This document shows, one piece after another, positions 1-7,690 of a stretch of 28,969 bases of DNA. The first letter of the stretch is position 1, and every line of letters starts with the position of its first letter. Below the pieces are notes generated by a model that searched no databases, was not told the origin of the DNA, and saw only the letters and a program-made list of their open reading frames with translations. The stretch spans positions 1 through 28,969 of IMG/VR virus record IMGVR_UViG_3300023119_000089; one strand, written 5' to 3'. Origin of the DNA: a virus. The translations under genes were made by a program, and so were the position numbers.

Positions 1-3000
1 GTGCTTCTGCTCCATGAAGTCGTACTTGAAATAGTTCCAAGCCTCACGGATGCCGCGAGCGGCGTTACTGTTAATGCTCGCACCGATCTCATCTAGCGCC
101 GCATCCCGAGCATCTTTCATCTCGTTGTATTCATCCCAAGCGGTACTCAAGGCAAGGTCATTTTCCATTGCACTTAAGGACTTCTTTTCCCGGTAGGGAA
201 CACCAGTTCCCGGCACCTCTTCCATGCCCAAAGCGGTGTAAACACCCTGATCGAACTCACCAGCGGGAACACCAGAACTGATAAGACCTACAAGGTCGGG
301 GTCAATCTTGCCCAAGTCCCTGGCTACATCCTGGTACTTCTTCTGCTGCTGGTACTCCTCCATCGTGTAGCCGACACCCTTGACCTTCTCCGAGGTGGAC
401 GTAACCAACACCGCAGCGTTGGGACCGAACTTGTCCTCAAGTCGCTTTAGGCGCTCGTCGTAAGTAAGCGTCGGGTCTTCCAGCAGCCTGCGCCAGTAAC
501 CCAACGCGAGAGCGTTTGCTGATCCAGGGGAAATAGATACCGGACCACCGAATGAGGCGAGAACGCTCATCGTGAAGTAGGCATTGATTTTTTCAATGAC
601 TCCTTCTGCCGAGTATTTCTCGTCGGGCAACCCTCCACTTTCGGCCCAGCGGAAGTGTTCGTCTCGCATGATCGCTCCACCGATACCTAGGTAAACGTCG
701 TTACCTTCCCCGCCCTGCCAATTCAAAAGTTTGCGCCACCCGCCAGGTGCCGCGAGTTTCCAAGTTTCTGGCTCAGTCCTGCCGAACGGGACAATGTTCT
801 GGTAAAAGGTTTCGCCAATGGTTTCACGAACTATCTTTTGCACATCTGGCTTGTTTGCCAAGAACATGTTCACGGGCATAGTTACGAGCGGCCCGAACCC
901 AGGCAAGTAAGGAGTCTCGCCGGGGAAAGCAACGTTCAGGCTTCCCTGCGGAACATCGAAAGGAATGCCGAACTTTTCTATCGAGTAGTCCCGAACGGGT
1001 TGAGGCATGATGATCCAGTTGGACTCACCACCGCGAATGAAGCCGTAACGGTCGTAAGGAACTACCTCTCCGTCATCATCCACCACCATCCCCAGGGAGT
1101 TGGGGAGGTTCCATAATGTATCGGCGCGTGGAATGACAGCAGGGTCTCGCGCAACGATCCTCGCCCACGTTGATGCCGTGTTCTGGAAGGCAGGGAAGAA
1201 GGGGATAATGAAGCGCAGGTACTTAGCCATCGTCGAGTATTGCTCGATGGTGTACAGCGTTTCCTTCAGATCCCGCAAAGCCTGTGCCTTTGCTGCGCGG
1301 TTGATCCCCTCAAGGACTTCCTTGCTAAGTTCCGTTCCCTGCTCCCGTGCGTTAGCGACCCGAGCGTTGAACTCTTTCCTCCATACGGTGTCGTAGAAGG
1401 GCTGCCGATTCAGATGTGTCTCCGGTAGATCACCGATGAGGTTGAAGACCCAATTGGTAACGGGTCGAAATCCCCAGTTTCTAACTTTTTCCGTAACTTC
1501 CCGACCATGAATCGGGCTGAGCGGGGTTATCGTTGACTCGATTAGATTCCCCAGTTCGGCCTTGAGTTGAGCGGGGGAGACGTTTCCATCGAGGACCATC
1601 TGCCTGGACTTCTCCGTTGGCAGGTACCGTTCGACCATCTCAACTCGATTTGCAACGTAGTCGGAGACACCGCGAATGGGTGTCTTCATGTCGTCTCGGT
1701 AGTAGCGAGCATTGGGGCTTTTCATCCACTTGATGATGGACTCTGCGCTCTGGCCTTGCAGGACTCGTTTAGTAACCTCATCTTCAACAAACTGAATACC
1801 TGACTGGACTAACTCGTCCCAATACTGCGGGTCGCCAGGGTTGACCATGATGTACTTTTGGCTGTCAACCAGCAGGTCAGACTCACCATCAATCAGGGCG
1901 TTCAAGGTCTGGCGATTGGTGTTTCCCATCGAAGTCAGGTCACGAGTAACGTCATCCCAGGGAGTGAACCACTCGTCCCCAACCCTGATACCCGTTGCCT
2001 TGAATAGTTCCAGTCCAAATACTTTCTGCGCGTCCCCGGTCAGGTTAAGTTCGGTCTTACGAATCTTTTCCAAAAGGGCGGCGAGTTGCTGCTCTGACTC
2101 CGCTAGTTGGTCATCAAGACCAAGAGTGCCCCTAGCAATGCGAGCCTTAAAGTTGGCGATCTTTTCAGCCTCTTCATTAGCGAGGCGGTTCCACCGCTTC
2201 ACAATGGTTCTGTTCTTGCCACGCTTGTAGGTGTTGTTCGTTATCTTCGCTACACCACCAGGCATTCTGGCGATCATCGGCAAGATGCCGATAGTGGCAA
2301 CGGAACGTAGAGAGTTCTCGAAAAGGTTGCGCTGCGTGTAACCCGCACGGATTAGGACAGTAGCCTTCCACAAGGCGAGAGTGGTATCGAGCGTGTTTAC
2401 GCTCCAATTTCGGAAGCCTTGACCCTTGCCCACGCCGGGAACTTTTGTCCTACTACCGGCAGACAGTAGATCGTTTGTTAAGTCGTACTGCTTAGAAAAG
2501 TCCCTGACAAGAAGGCGAGCGGTCTTTTGCAACATTTTCATGTCCAGCATCGGCTCAGCAACAGATAACTGCGAGCGCAGACGCTTATCCAAAACTACCT
2601 GAACGCCATTATCGGGGTCAATGTATGTGGCGTAGGCACGCTTCGGGTCACGAGCGATCCGAAGAATCTCAGCCCGTCGCTTATCAATCCTTTTGTACAA
2701 GTCACTACGAAGATCGTTAAGATCCTTCATCACCTTGCGCTGATCCTCGTCGGACAGTTTTTTCACCTGCTCACCGAGATCGCTTTTACCAAGGTAGTGA
2801 GCGACCTGGATCTCGAAAGCCCGGTTCTCGATCTCCTTGACCGCAACAAACTTTTCGTCTGGGGTTACAGCCTTACCCCAGATTTCCAAAGCCTCACGCT
2901 CGAAACCAGAGTTACGCAGAACCGAGGAGTCAGTTCCGACTGCCCTGATCTCGGTAAAGCCTCGACCGGCCTCCAAGCCCCTCACCTGGACGAGGCCGTT

Positions 3001-4338
3001 GGTCTCCTTGCCAGTAAGGAACTGCTTGGTGGCAGACAACAGGCGAAGGGGAATACCGAAGTTGTCTATGTACATAAACTCGCGTGCAGCCGGTGAGGTG
3101 CCGCGCTTCTCCGCTTGCAACTTACGGGCATTGCGCTTCTTGTACAAAGCAGACTGGTAAGGGCTGCGCCAGTCTCGAATGACCGCACCGCCGCCGACTT
3201 CCTGCGAAAGACGGGAAGCGGCCTTAACTCCCTTAAGTCTGTAGCCGTACCCCATTTCACGGAGGATGTCGGCGAACTCTTCGCTATTGTCAGCCATAGC
3301 CTCGATGCGCTTCACGCCGTCAGCGCCGGGTTCGAGGAAACGCTCTAGCGCGACGGGCATTTTCGACTCTGCCGTATGCACCGCAAGACGCTCGTACACA
3401 TCAGGATGAGCCAACTTCATAACATTCGTGTAGATGTCATTCCTGATGTTCGCCAGTTCGTCAATGTGGCGCTGCGAACCAGTCATCGCCCCGAGAAACA
3501 CCTTCATGGTTCTCTCGTCATCTATCAATGACGCTGCCGTAGCCAAGGCTCCCTGATTTGGGCCTCGAAACTCTCGCACCGTGAGCGCGTAGTTGTAATC
3601 GTTCTTGGCTAGATCCCTAGCCATCTGATTTATTTTGCCGACGCTTCCCACCTGACTACTGGGGTTGGCGATTGCCTGGTCAATGTCATTACCGACCTGC
3701 TGTATTACTTTTGCGCCAGCCTTGCCGGATGTTAAGCGGTGCGTTAGGCCACCCGCCATGCCAGGAATGGGCTTACCGAATGCCGTACCGAAACGTAGAA
3801 CCTTTGTAAACTTGGACCCGAGGACAAGTGGATCGAGATACCAGTCAACGGCGAAGTCAAGGGCACCAGTCGAATAGTTGACATTGAAGTCATCATCGAG
3901 TGGGTTGCGGTTAGACACACCCCATTGGGACTCACGCCAGTCATCGTCAGCCAACCGAACGCTGTCATCGAATAGAGCCTCTATGTTCGCTTCAATAGCC
4001 TGACCGGGGGAGACCTTGTAGGTATCTTCCAGCGTTAGTCGCTCATTACCCGTAACTGCGCTACCAGCAAAATCAATGAGAGCGGTGTAATTCTGTTCCG
4101 TCTCTTTGTAAAAGTTATCTATTTTTTCGATGCCGGAATCAACAGCGTTTAGGGCGGGATTGAGGAATCGCTGAACGAGATTGGGAGTTTCGGCTTCTTC
4201 CTGAAGGGCCATTCGTTGCCGCACTCGATCAGCCTCAATCATCTGCTGACGAGTTTCTTCTGACGCATCCTTGATTGGCTTACCGAGATTATCGGCAGGA
4301 GTCAAGGTTGCCGCTTCGTCACCAATGAACCTACCCAT
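1..4338 (-). CDS. Giant virion-associated protein, C-terminus beyond left edge
   Basis: One open frame runs from an ATG at 4338 to the left edge without a stop, giving at least 1446 residues. I do not recognise a catalytic domain. The N-terminal third is charged and helical (Glu/Lys/Arg-rich, probably coiled). A central stretch around residues 1050-1200 has hydrophobic and aromatic patches (for example FIIPFFPAFQNTASTW) and Pro/Gly-rich loops, a style seen in large internal or ejected virion proteins of tailed phages. It lies downstream of terminase, portal and basic small proteins on the same strand, where such proteins are usual. Its start overlaps the upstream 50-residue ORF by 8 bases. 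A role as internal virion, tape-measure-like or capsid-ejected protein is inferred. Major capsid protein and MuF-type protease are less likely because of the size. Confidence 0.8.
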   Translation of the reverse strand, partial: MGRFIGDEAATLTPADNLGKPIKDASEETRQQMIEADRVRQRMALQEEAETPNLVQRFLNPALNAVDSGIEKIDNFYKETEQNYTALIDFAGSAVTGNERLTLEDTYKVSPGQAIEANIEALFDDSVRLADDDWRESQWGVSNRNPLDDDFNVNYSTGALDFAVDWYLDPLVLGSKFTKVLRFGTAFGKPIPGMAGGLTHRLTSGKAGAKVIQQVGNDIDQAIANPSSQVGSVGKINQMARDLAKNDYNYALTVREFRGPNQGALATAASLIDDERTMKVFLGAMTGSQRHIDELANIRNDIYTNVMKLAHPDVYERLAVHTAESKMPVALERFLEPGADGVKRIEAMADNSEEFADILREMGYGYRLKGVKAASRLSQEVGGGAVIRDWRSPYQSALYKKRNARKLQAEKRGTSPAAREFMYIDNFGIPLRLLSATKQFLTGKETNGLVQVRGLEAGRGFTEIRAVGTDSSVLRNSGFEREALEIWGKAVTPDEKFVAVKEIENRAFEIQVAHYLGKSDLGEQVKKLSDEDQRKVMKDLNDLRSDLYKRIDKRRAEILRIARDPKRAYATYIDPDNGVQVVLDKRLRSQLSVAEPMLDMKMLQKTARLLVRDFSKQYDLTNDLLSAGSRTKVPGVGKGQGFRNWSVNTLDTTLALWKATVLIRAGYTQRNLFENSLRSVATIGILPMIARMPGGVAKITNNTYKRGKNRTIVKRWNRLANEEAEKIANFKARIARGTLGLDDQLAESEQQLAALLEKIRKTELNLTGDAQKVFGLELFKATGIRVGDEWFTPWDDVTRDLTSMGNTNRQTLNALIDGESDLLVDSQKYIMVNPGDPQYWDELVQSGIQFVEDEVTKRVLQGQSAESIIKWMKSPNARYYRDDMKTPIRGVSDYVANRVEMVERYLPTEKSRQMVLDGNVSPAQLKAELGNLIESTITPLSPIHGREVTEKVRNWGFRPVTNWVFNLIGDLPETHLNRQPFYDTVWRKEFNARVANAREQGTELSKEVLEGINRAAKAQALRDLKETLYTIEQYSTMAKYLRFIIPFFPAFQNTASTWARIVARDPAVIPRADTLWNLPNSLGMVVDDDGEVVPYDRYGFIRGGESNWIIMPQPVRDYSIEKFGIPFDVPQGSLNVAFPGETPYLPGFGPLVTMPVNMFLANKPDVQKIVRETIGETFYQNIVPFGRTEPETWKLAAPGGWRKLLNWQGGEGNDVYLGIGGAIMRDEHFRWAESGGLPDEKYSAEGVIEKINAYFTMSVLASFGGPVSISPGSANALALGYWRRLLEDPTLTYDERLKRLEDKFGPNAAVLVTSTSEKVKGVGYTMEEYQQQKKYQDVARDLGKIDPDLVGLISSGVPAGEFDQGVYTALGMEEVPGTGVPYREKKSLSAMENDLALSTAWDEYNEMKDARDAALDEIGASINSNAARGIREAWNYFKYDFMEQKH

Positions 4339-4483
4339 TTCGACCGCCAGTAATGGCTCGAAGGAATGAGTCACGCTGCTCAGCAGACTCCCACGGAGTC
4401 ATGCCGATACCCCAAATAATTCCGACAGGCTCAACACCTAAAGCGTCTACGGCTGCGGAAATATCTTCTGGAAGGCTAGGCAT
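4331..4483 (-). CDS. Small hypothetical protein, 50 aa
   Basis: A 50-codon frame fills the gap between the 142-residue ORF and the giant virion gene. Its ATG at 4483 lies inside the end of the upstream gene (8-base overlap) and its TAG lies just inside the start of the giant gene, so it fits the tightly packed operon. The product (MPSLPEDISAAVDALGVEP..., ending in GGRNG) has an acidic N-terminal half and a hydrophobic GIIWGIGM stretch followed by a charged tail. No family is recognised. It may be a small structural or chaperone-like factor. The main support is position, tiling and the absence of another use for these bases. Confidence 0.55.
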   Translation of the reverse strand: MPSLPEDISAAVDALGVEPVGIIWGIGMTPWESAEQRDSFLRAITGGRNG

Positions 4484-4904
4484 TGTCTCTCAAGTAGCGA
4501 ACGAATCGGACAAATGAACGCGGAGCGTTCGGATCGTTAGCCGCCCCCTCCAACAGAGGTAACGACTGGGCAATATCACTTATCTCCATCTGCGAGAGTT
4601 CTGAGACGTTGCGTGAAATCCCGTAAGACTCCGGCCCTCGACCTGGACCCAGCGAGTTACCTTCGGTAATCGGTTCGTCCGGTCGTTCCGTAGGAGCATC
4701 AAGCGGAGTGACCTTTGGCATCGAGGCAGCCTTCGCCATCTTTGCCGACTTCTGTAATTGCTGGAAGTCCTTCTGCTCTCCGTACCCGGCGTTGGGCAAG
4801 TCTTTAATTGATTGCCCCGGTGCGCCGTCAGTTCTTTCTGATAGCGCACCAGGGCCGCTTACGGGTGCAGGCTTTCGTGGTGCTTGGTATCCACCAGGCG
4901 GCAC
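4476..4904 (-). CDS. Pro/Ser-rich structural-operon protein, 142 aa
   Basis: The 142-residue frame begins at a GTG preceded by a clear GTAGGAGGTAG ribosome-binding site, which fixes the start. The first 100 residues are rich in Pro, Gly, Ser, Glu and Lys and are probably disordered (MPPGGYQAPRKPAPVSGPGA). The last 40 (SELSQMEISDIAQSLPLLEG onward) look helical and end in RSFVRFVRYLRDNA. It lies between a 55-residue basic protein and the giant virion gene on the same strand. No family is recognised. A disordered N-terminus with a short helical C-terminus could suit a scaffold, head-completion or internal virion component, but that is inference from position. Confidence 0.7.
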   Translation of the reverse strand: MPPGGYQAPRKPAPVSGPGALSERTDGAPGQSIKDLPNAGYGEQKDFQQLQKSAKMAKAASMPKVTPLDAPTERPDEPITEGNSLGPGRGPESYGISRNVSELSQMEISDIAQSLPLLEGAANDPNAPRSFVRFVRYLRDNA

Positions 4905-4916
4905 GACTACCTCCTA

Positions 4917-5084
4917 CTACTTATTACGCTTGCGAATGACCGCTGAGTTATCCACGAGATTCGGGTAGCGACGACCCTTGGCGCTTGCTCGACGAGCCGC
5001 CTCGCTTTTCTCGCCTGGGGTCATCTTCTTCCGGTTCTTCTTCTTCGTGGGATTTGGGTTTTTCCAAAAGACTCGACCGGGCAT
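4917..5084 (-). CDS. Small highly basic protein, 55 aa
   Basis: The ATG at 5084 shares a base with the TAA of the upstream 731-residue gene (TAATG), a translational-coupling arrangement. The frame closes at a TAG just before the next gene's ribosome-binding site. The product is strongly basic: MPGRVFWKNPNPTKKKNRKK, then TPGEKSEAARRASAKGRRYP and a short C-terminus ending in IRKRNK. More than a third of residues are Lys or Arg. With the neighbouring 78- and 731-residue basic proteins it forms a cluster of nucleic-acid-binding-like polypeptides in the structural operon. DNA condensation in the particle is a possible role, inferred from composition and position only. Confidence 0.6.
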   Translation of the reverse strand: MPGRVFWKNPNPTKKKNRKKMTPGEKSEAARRASAKGRRYPNLVDNSAVIRKRNK

Positions 5085-7279
5085 TACTTCTTCTTTCTCT
5101 GGTACTTCTTTCGAGCGTCGATTGCCGCTTGACGATTGCCACCCTTACCGGCAGCAGCCTTCATTTCCTTGTTGACCTTGCGGCTAGATACGCCTTCTTT
5201 CAGGTCAAGGTTGCGGGTAATGATGTTCGCTCCCTTACCCTTACGGGCGCGGTACGCCTCCCGGCGCTTCATCTCGGCCTTGCGAGCCTTCTTCTTCTCC
5301 GCTTCGGTCATACCCTCAAGGGACTTGCGGTAAGCCTCGCGTCGGTTGAACTCGGCGCGATCAATCTTGCGACCGTACTTATCCCGCAACTGGCTCGTGG
5401 GCTTCTTCGGGCGAGGAGTTACCTTGTCCTTGTCCGATTCCTTCGGGGCAGTCCTCTCGGCTACGCCGCCTGCCTTGCTTGCGGCAAATCCACCCGCACC
5501 TACAGCAGCAGCAACAGGAGTTATGTCCCTGGCTTTCTTTCCCTTGCCCTTGCCTTTTGCAGCACTAGATCCGATAGCAGCGCGAGCAGCACCACGACCA
5601 GCAGTACCACGAGCAGCAGGGCCGCGACCGGAACTTCCACGACCGCCACCAACGGGCCTGGTCTTGAGATCAACGGGCTTCGCTGTGCGCCCCTTGCTGC
5701 CACCGCTAGTTCTACCTCCACGGACTACTTCGCCACGAACTACATCTTTGCTTGGCGTTCTCCTGCCGGAGCCGAGGGCGATTGGCTTACGACCAGATGT
5801 GGCACCCCCACCAACGCGGCGACCGCGAGGACCGCCACGGGCAACAGCAACATCTGTGCTTGGTGCGATCACCCTGCGTGCTTGACCGCCCTTACCCTTA
5901 ATGCGGGTTACGCCGTCTTCTTCCTTAGCCCTCTCGGTTACCTTGTCGCCACGCTTGGCTGTACCGGATTTACCTTCTGGACCCTTCGGCGCGTCTTTGC
6001 CGCCTTCGCCTCGCCACTTCGGATTACTGGCCTTGACGTTACGCGGCGGGTTTACGAATCCAGCCTTAGAGCCACCTTCTGCCTGACCTTGACCGACGGA
6101 TCGAATGCCATCTCGCATCAAGCCTTCGGTTTGCCTTTGATTGCTTGCCTTCGGAGCGTTATCCCGAAGCCGGTTGAGAACCTGCATCTCACCTTCGCGC
6201 AGATTCCCGCGCCTGGCTCGCTTCTCAAGAGTCTTCATTAGGCGAGACTCAGAACTTCTTGGGTTAGACAAAGCCTTCTTGAGTTCAGCAGGAGACATCT
6301 TGGCGATGGAAACATCACCACCAAGTTTCGGGTTCCTGATCGCGTCCTTTAATGCCTGACTGCCACCAGCCTTCTTCCTGCGCTCGACCTGTGCTTCCGA
6401 AGCCTCGCGCTGAGCGGAGGTCTTCTTTGTTACACCTTTTGTGCGGGTCTTGGGTTTGTCAAGACCTTTGCTCTTGTAACGCTTGTACGCGCCTTCGAGT
6501 CCAGTCTCGCTTCGCTTGAATCCCAACTTACCAAGAGTGTCCTCTACCTCTTTGGTGCTCATCGGGGTAGTGCGAGCCTCACCGCTCTTAGCCGGTGAAA
6601 CGGGTCGAGCCGTTGTCGGCTCAGGCTCGTACTTAGGAGAACGCTTTTTTGTGAACCCTGGGCTGGTCGAACCACCAGGAGCGTCTGTCTTTAAATCTTT
6701 GGGCTTAGGCTGTGGACGACCACGCTTACCCGTGTCACCAAGTTTCTTAAGGTCTGCCGCCCGTTGCTTATCAATCATAAACTGGGGCTTCTTGGGAGCA
6801 CCGGGCTTGACCGACTTGGGGCGCGGAAGATTCTTAAAGTTCGGGGGAACTTTCCTAAGTTGGAGAGTAGGGGTCTTCTTAGCCGTGGTCTTCTTGGTTG
6901 TCTTCTTAGCCGCTGCCTTTTTCTCGGCTGCCTTCTTCGTCGTCTTCTTGACGGTGGAAGTGCCAGGAGTTTTCGTGGTCTTCTTCGCGGTCTTCGCTGC
7001 CTTGGCAATCGGCTTTATGAGTTTGCCACCAGGGATAACGGTCATCCCTAGAAGGGCAGCGTCTCGCTTCGCCTTCTCAGCGTCCTTCCCCCGCATGAAT
7101 GGCAGGCGCGGATCGAACGCGGTCTTACCCATACTTACTAGGTCTTCACCGAGTCCCTTAGCGACATCCCCCACAAAAGCCGGACCTAATCCGAACTTCG
7201 AGTAGCGGTTTCCCTTTTTCTTGGTTTGCCTCTTCGTTCGGGTTTGACCTGGCGGCTCACCAAATTTTCTCTTAGCCAT
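5084..7279 (-). CDS. Histone H1-like Lys/Ala/Arg/Gly-rich protein, 731 aa
   Basis: A 731-residue frame starts at an ATG with AGAGGA 5 bases upstream. The protein is low-complexity and very basic almost throughout. After a short N-terminal region (MAKRKFGEPPGQTRTKRQTK) and a semi-ordered part to about residue 85 (FMRGKDAEKAKRDAALLGMT), residues 90-145 are tandem KKTTKK/AAEKKAAAKK-type repeats like histone H1 tails, the C-terminus of actinobacterial HupB, or AlgP. Residues 440-600 are Arg/Gly/Ser-rich (RGGRTSGGSKGR). The tail (residues 640-731) is Lys/Arg/Glu-rich, with two copies of a RREAYRKS-like segment. It sits between portal and giant virion protein, so it is probably made late. Virion DNA condensation, or an ejected internal protein, is inferred; the long opposite-strand ORFs over it are shadows. 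Confidence 0.75.
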   Translation of the reverse strand: MAKRKFGEPPGQTRTKRQTKKKGNRYSKFGLGPAFVGDVAKGLGEDLVSMGKTAFDPRLPFMRGKDAEKAKRDAALLGMTVIPGGKLIKPIAKAAKTAKKTTKTPGTSTVKKTTKKAAEKKAAAKKTTKKTTAKKTPTLQLRKVPPNFKNLPRPKSVKPGAPKKPQFMIDKQRAADLKKLGDTGKRGRPQPKPKDLKTDAPGGSTSPGFTKKRSPKYEPEPTTARPVSPAKSGEARTTPMSTKEVEDTLGKLGFKRSETGLEGAYKRYKSKGLDKPKTRTKGVTKKTSAQREASEAQVERRKKAGGSQALKDAIRNPKLGGDVSIAKMSPAELKKALSNPRSSESRLMKTLEKRARRGNLREGEMQVLNRLRDNAPKASNQRQTEGLMRDGIRSVGQGQAEGGSKAGFVNPPRNVKASNPKWRGEGGKDAPKGPEGKSGTAKRGDKVTERAKEEDGVTRIKGKGGQARRVIAPSTDVAVARGGPRGRRVGGGATSGRKPIALGSGRRTPSKDVVRGEVVRGGRTSGGSKGRTAKPVDLKTRPVGGGRGSSGRGPAARGTAGRGAARAAIGSSAAKGKGKGKKARDITPVAAAVGAGGFAASKAGGVAERTAPKESDKDKVTPRPKKPTSQLRDKYGRKIDRAEFNRREAYRKSLEGMTEAEKKKARKAEMKRREAYRARKGKGANIITRNLDLKEGVSSRKVNKEMKAAAGKGGNRQAAIDARKKYQRKKK

Positions 7280-7287
7280 TGTTTCCT

Positions 7288-7524
7288 CTAGTTACGGGGT
7301 TTGCGCGTGGCGTTCTTCCCAATGAAGTGCTGCAACATGTCGTGGTTCTTGTCGGCACGCAGTTCTTCAACGCGACGCTTGCGGTAACCGCGTGCGTCGT
7401 CCTTAAGGATCGCCTGCTTCGCGTTCTTCTTCTTCGACTTGTAACGCTTTTTACCCGGCTTCAAGTTCATTCCAAAGTTCTTAGCCAAGCGCCGACCCAT
7501 ACTGTCGTCGTAATTTCCTGGCAT
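7288..7524 (-). CDS. Small basic structural-operon protein, 78 aa
   Basis: A 78-residue frame between a 51-residue ORF and the H1-like gene, with only 8 bases to the next start. The sequence begins MPGNYDDSMGRRLAKNFGMN, followed by a Lys-rich centre (PGKKRYKSKKKNAKQAILKD), then YRKRRVEELRADKNHDMLQ and a basic end. It looks like an N-terminal amphipathic segment followed by a charged helix. No family is recognised. It is one of three adjacent basic proteins downstream of the portal gene. Nucleic-acid binding or a role in head filling is plausible but unproven. Confidence 0.65.
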   Translation of the reverse strand: MPGNYDDSMGRRLAKNFGMNLKPGKKRYKSKKKNAKQAILKDDARGYRKRRVEELRADKNHDMLQHFIGKNATRKPRN

Positions 7525-7526
7525 AA

Positions 7527-7682
7527 CTACTTCAGGTTGCTGCCGCCAGCACCGATACCCTTGGGCTTGTCACCCTGGGGACGCTGCTGAGTGCCACCAC
7601 CGGGCACAGAACCGCCATAACGCGAGCATTTGCAGGGCTGCGCCACAGGTGCAGATGCGTTACCGCCTTGAGTTCCAATCAT
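7527..7682 (-). CDS. Gly/Gln-rich small protein, 51 aa
   Basis: An ATG at 7682 has GTAGGAGAAAAA just upstream, a good ribosome-binding site that lies in the end of the portal gene. The 51-residue frame ends 2 bases before the next gene. The product is Gly, Gln, Ser and Pro-rich (MIGTQGGNASAPVAQPCKCS, then YGGSVPGGGTQQRPQGDKPK) with a CKC pair near residues 17-19. No domain is recognised and the protein is probably unstructured. Its position between portal and basic proteins suggests a late-expressed structural or assembly peptide. The strong ribosome-binding site is the main evidence that it is translated. Confidence 0.6.
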   Translation of the reverse strand: MIGTQGGNASAPVAQPCKCSRYGGSVPGGGTQQRPQGDKPKGIGAGGSNLK

Positions 7683-7690
7683 TTTTTCTC

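Noticed and set aside
5870-5877. CACCCTGC copy in the H1-like gene as a junction site
   Set aside because: It lies inside Arg-Arg-Val-Ile codons with no gene boundary near, so it is probably coincidental; the same holds for 28039 in integrase.
4985-6241. 418-residue plus-strand ORF opposite the H1-like gene
   Set aside because: It is the antisense of a low-complexity Lys/Ala-rich gene, lacks a ribosome-binding site and runs against the operon; other plus-strand ORFs over 1-11762 are shadows for the same reason.
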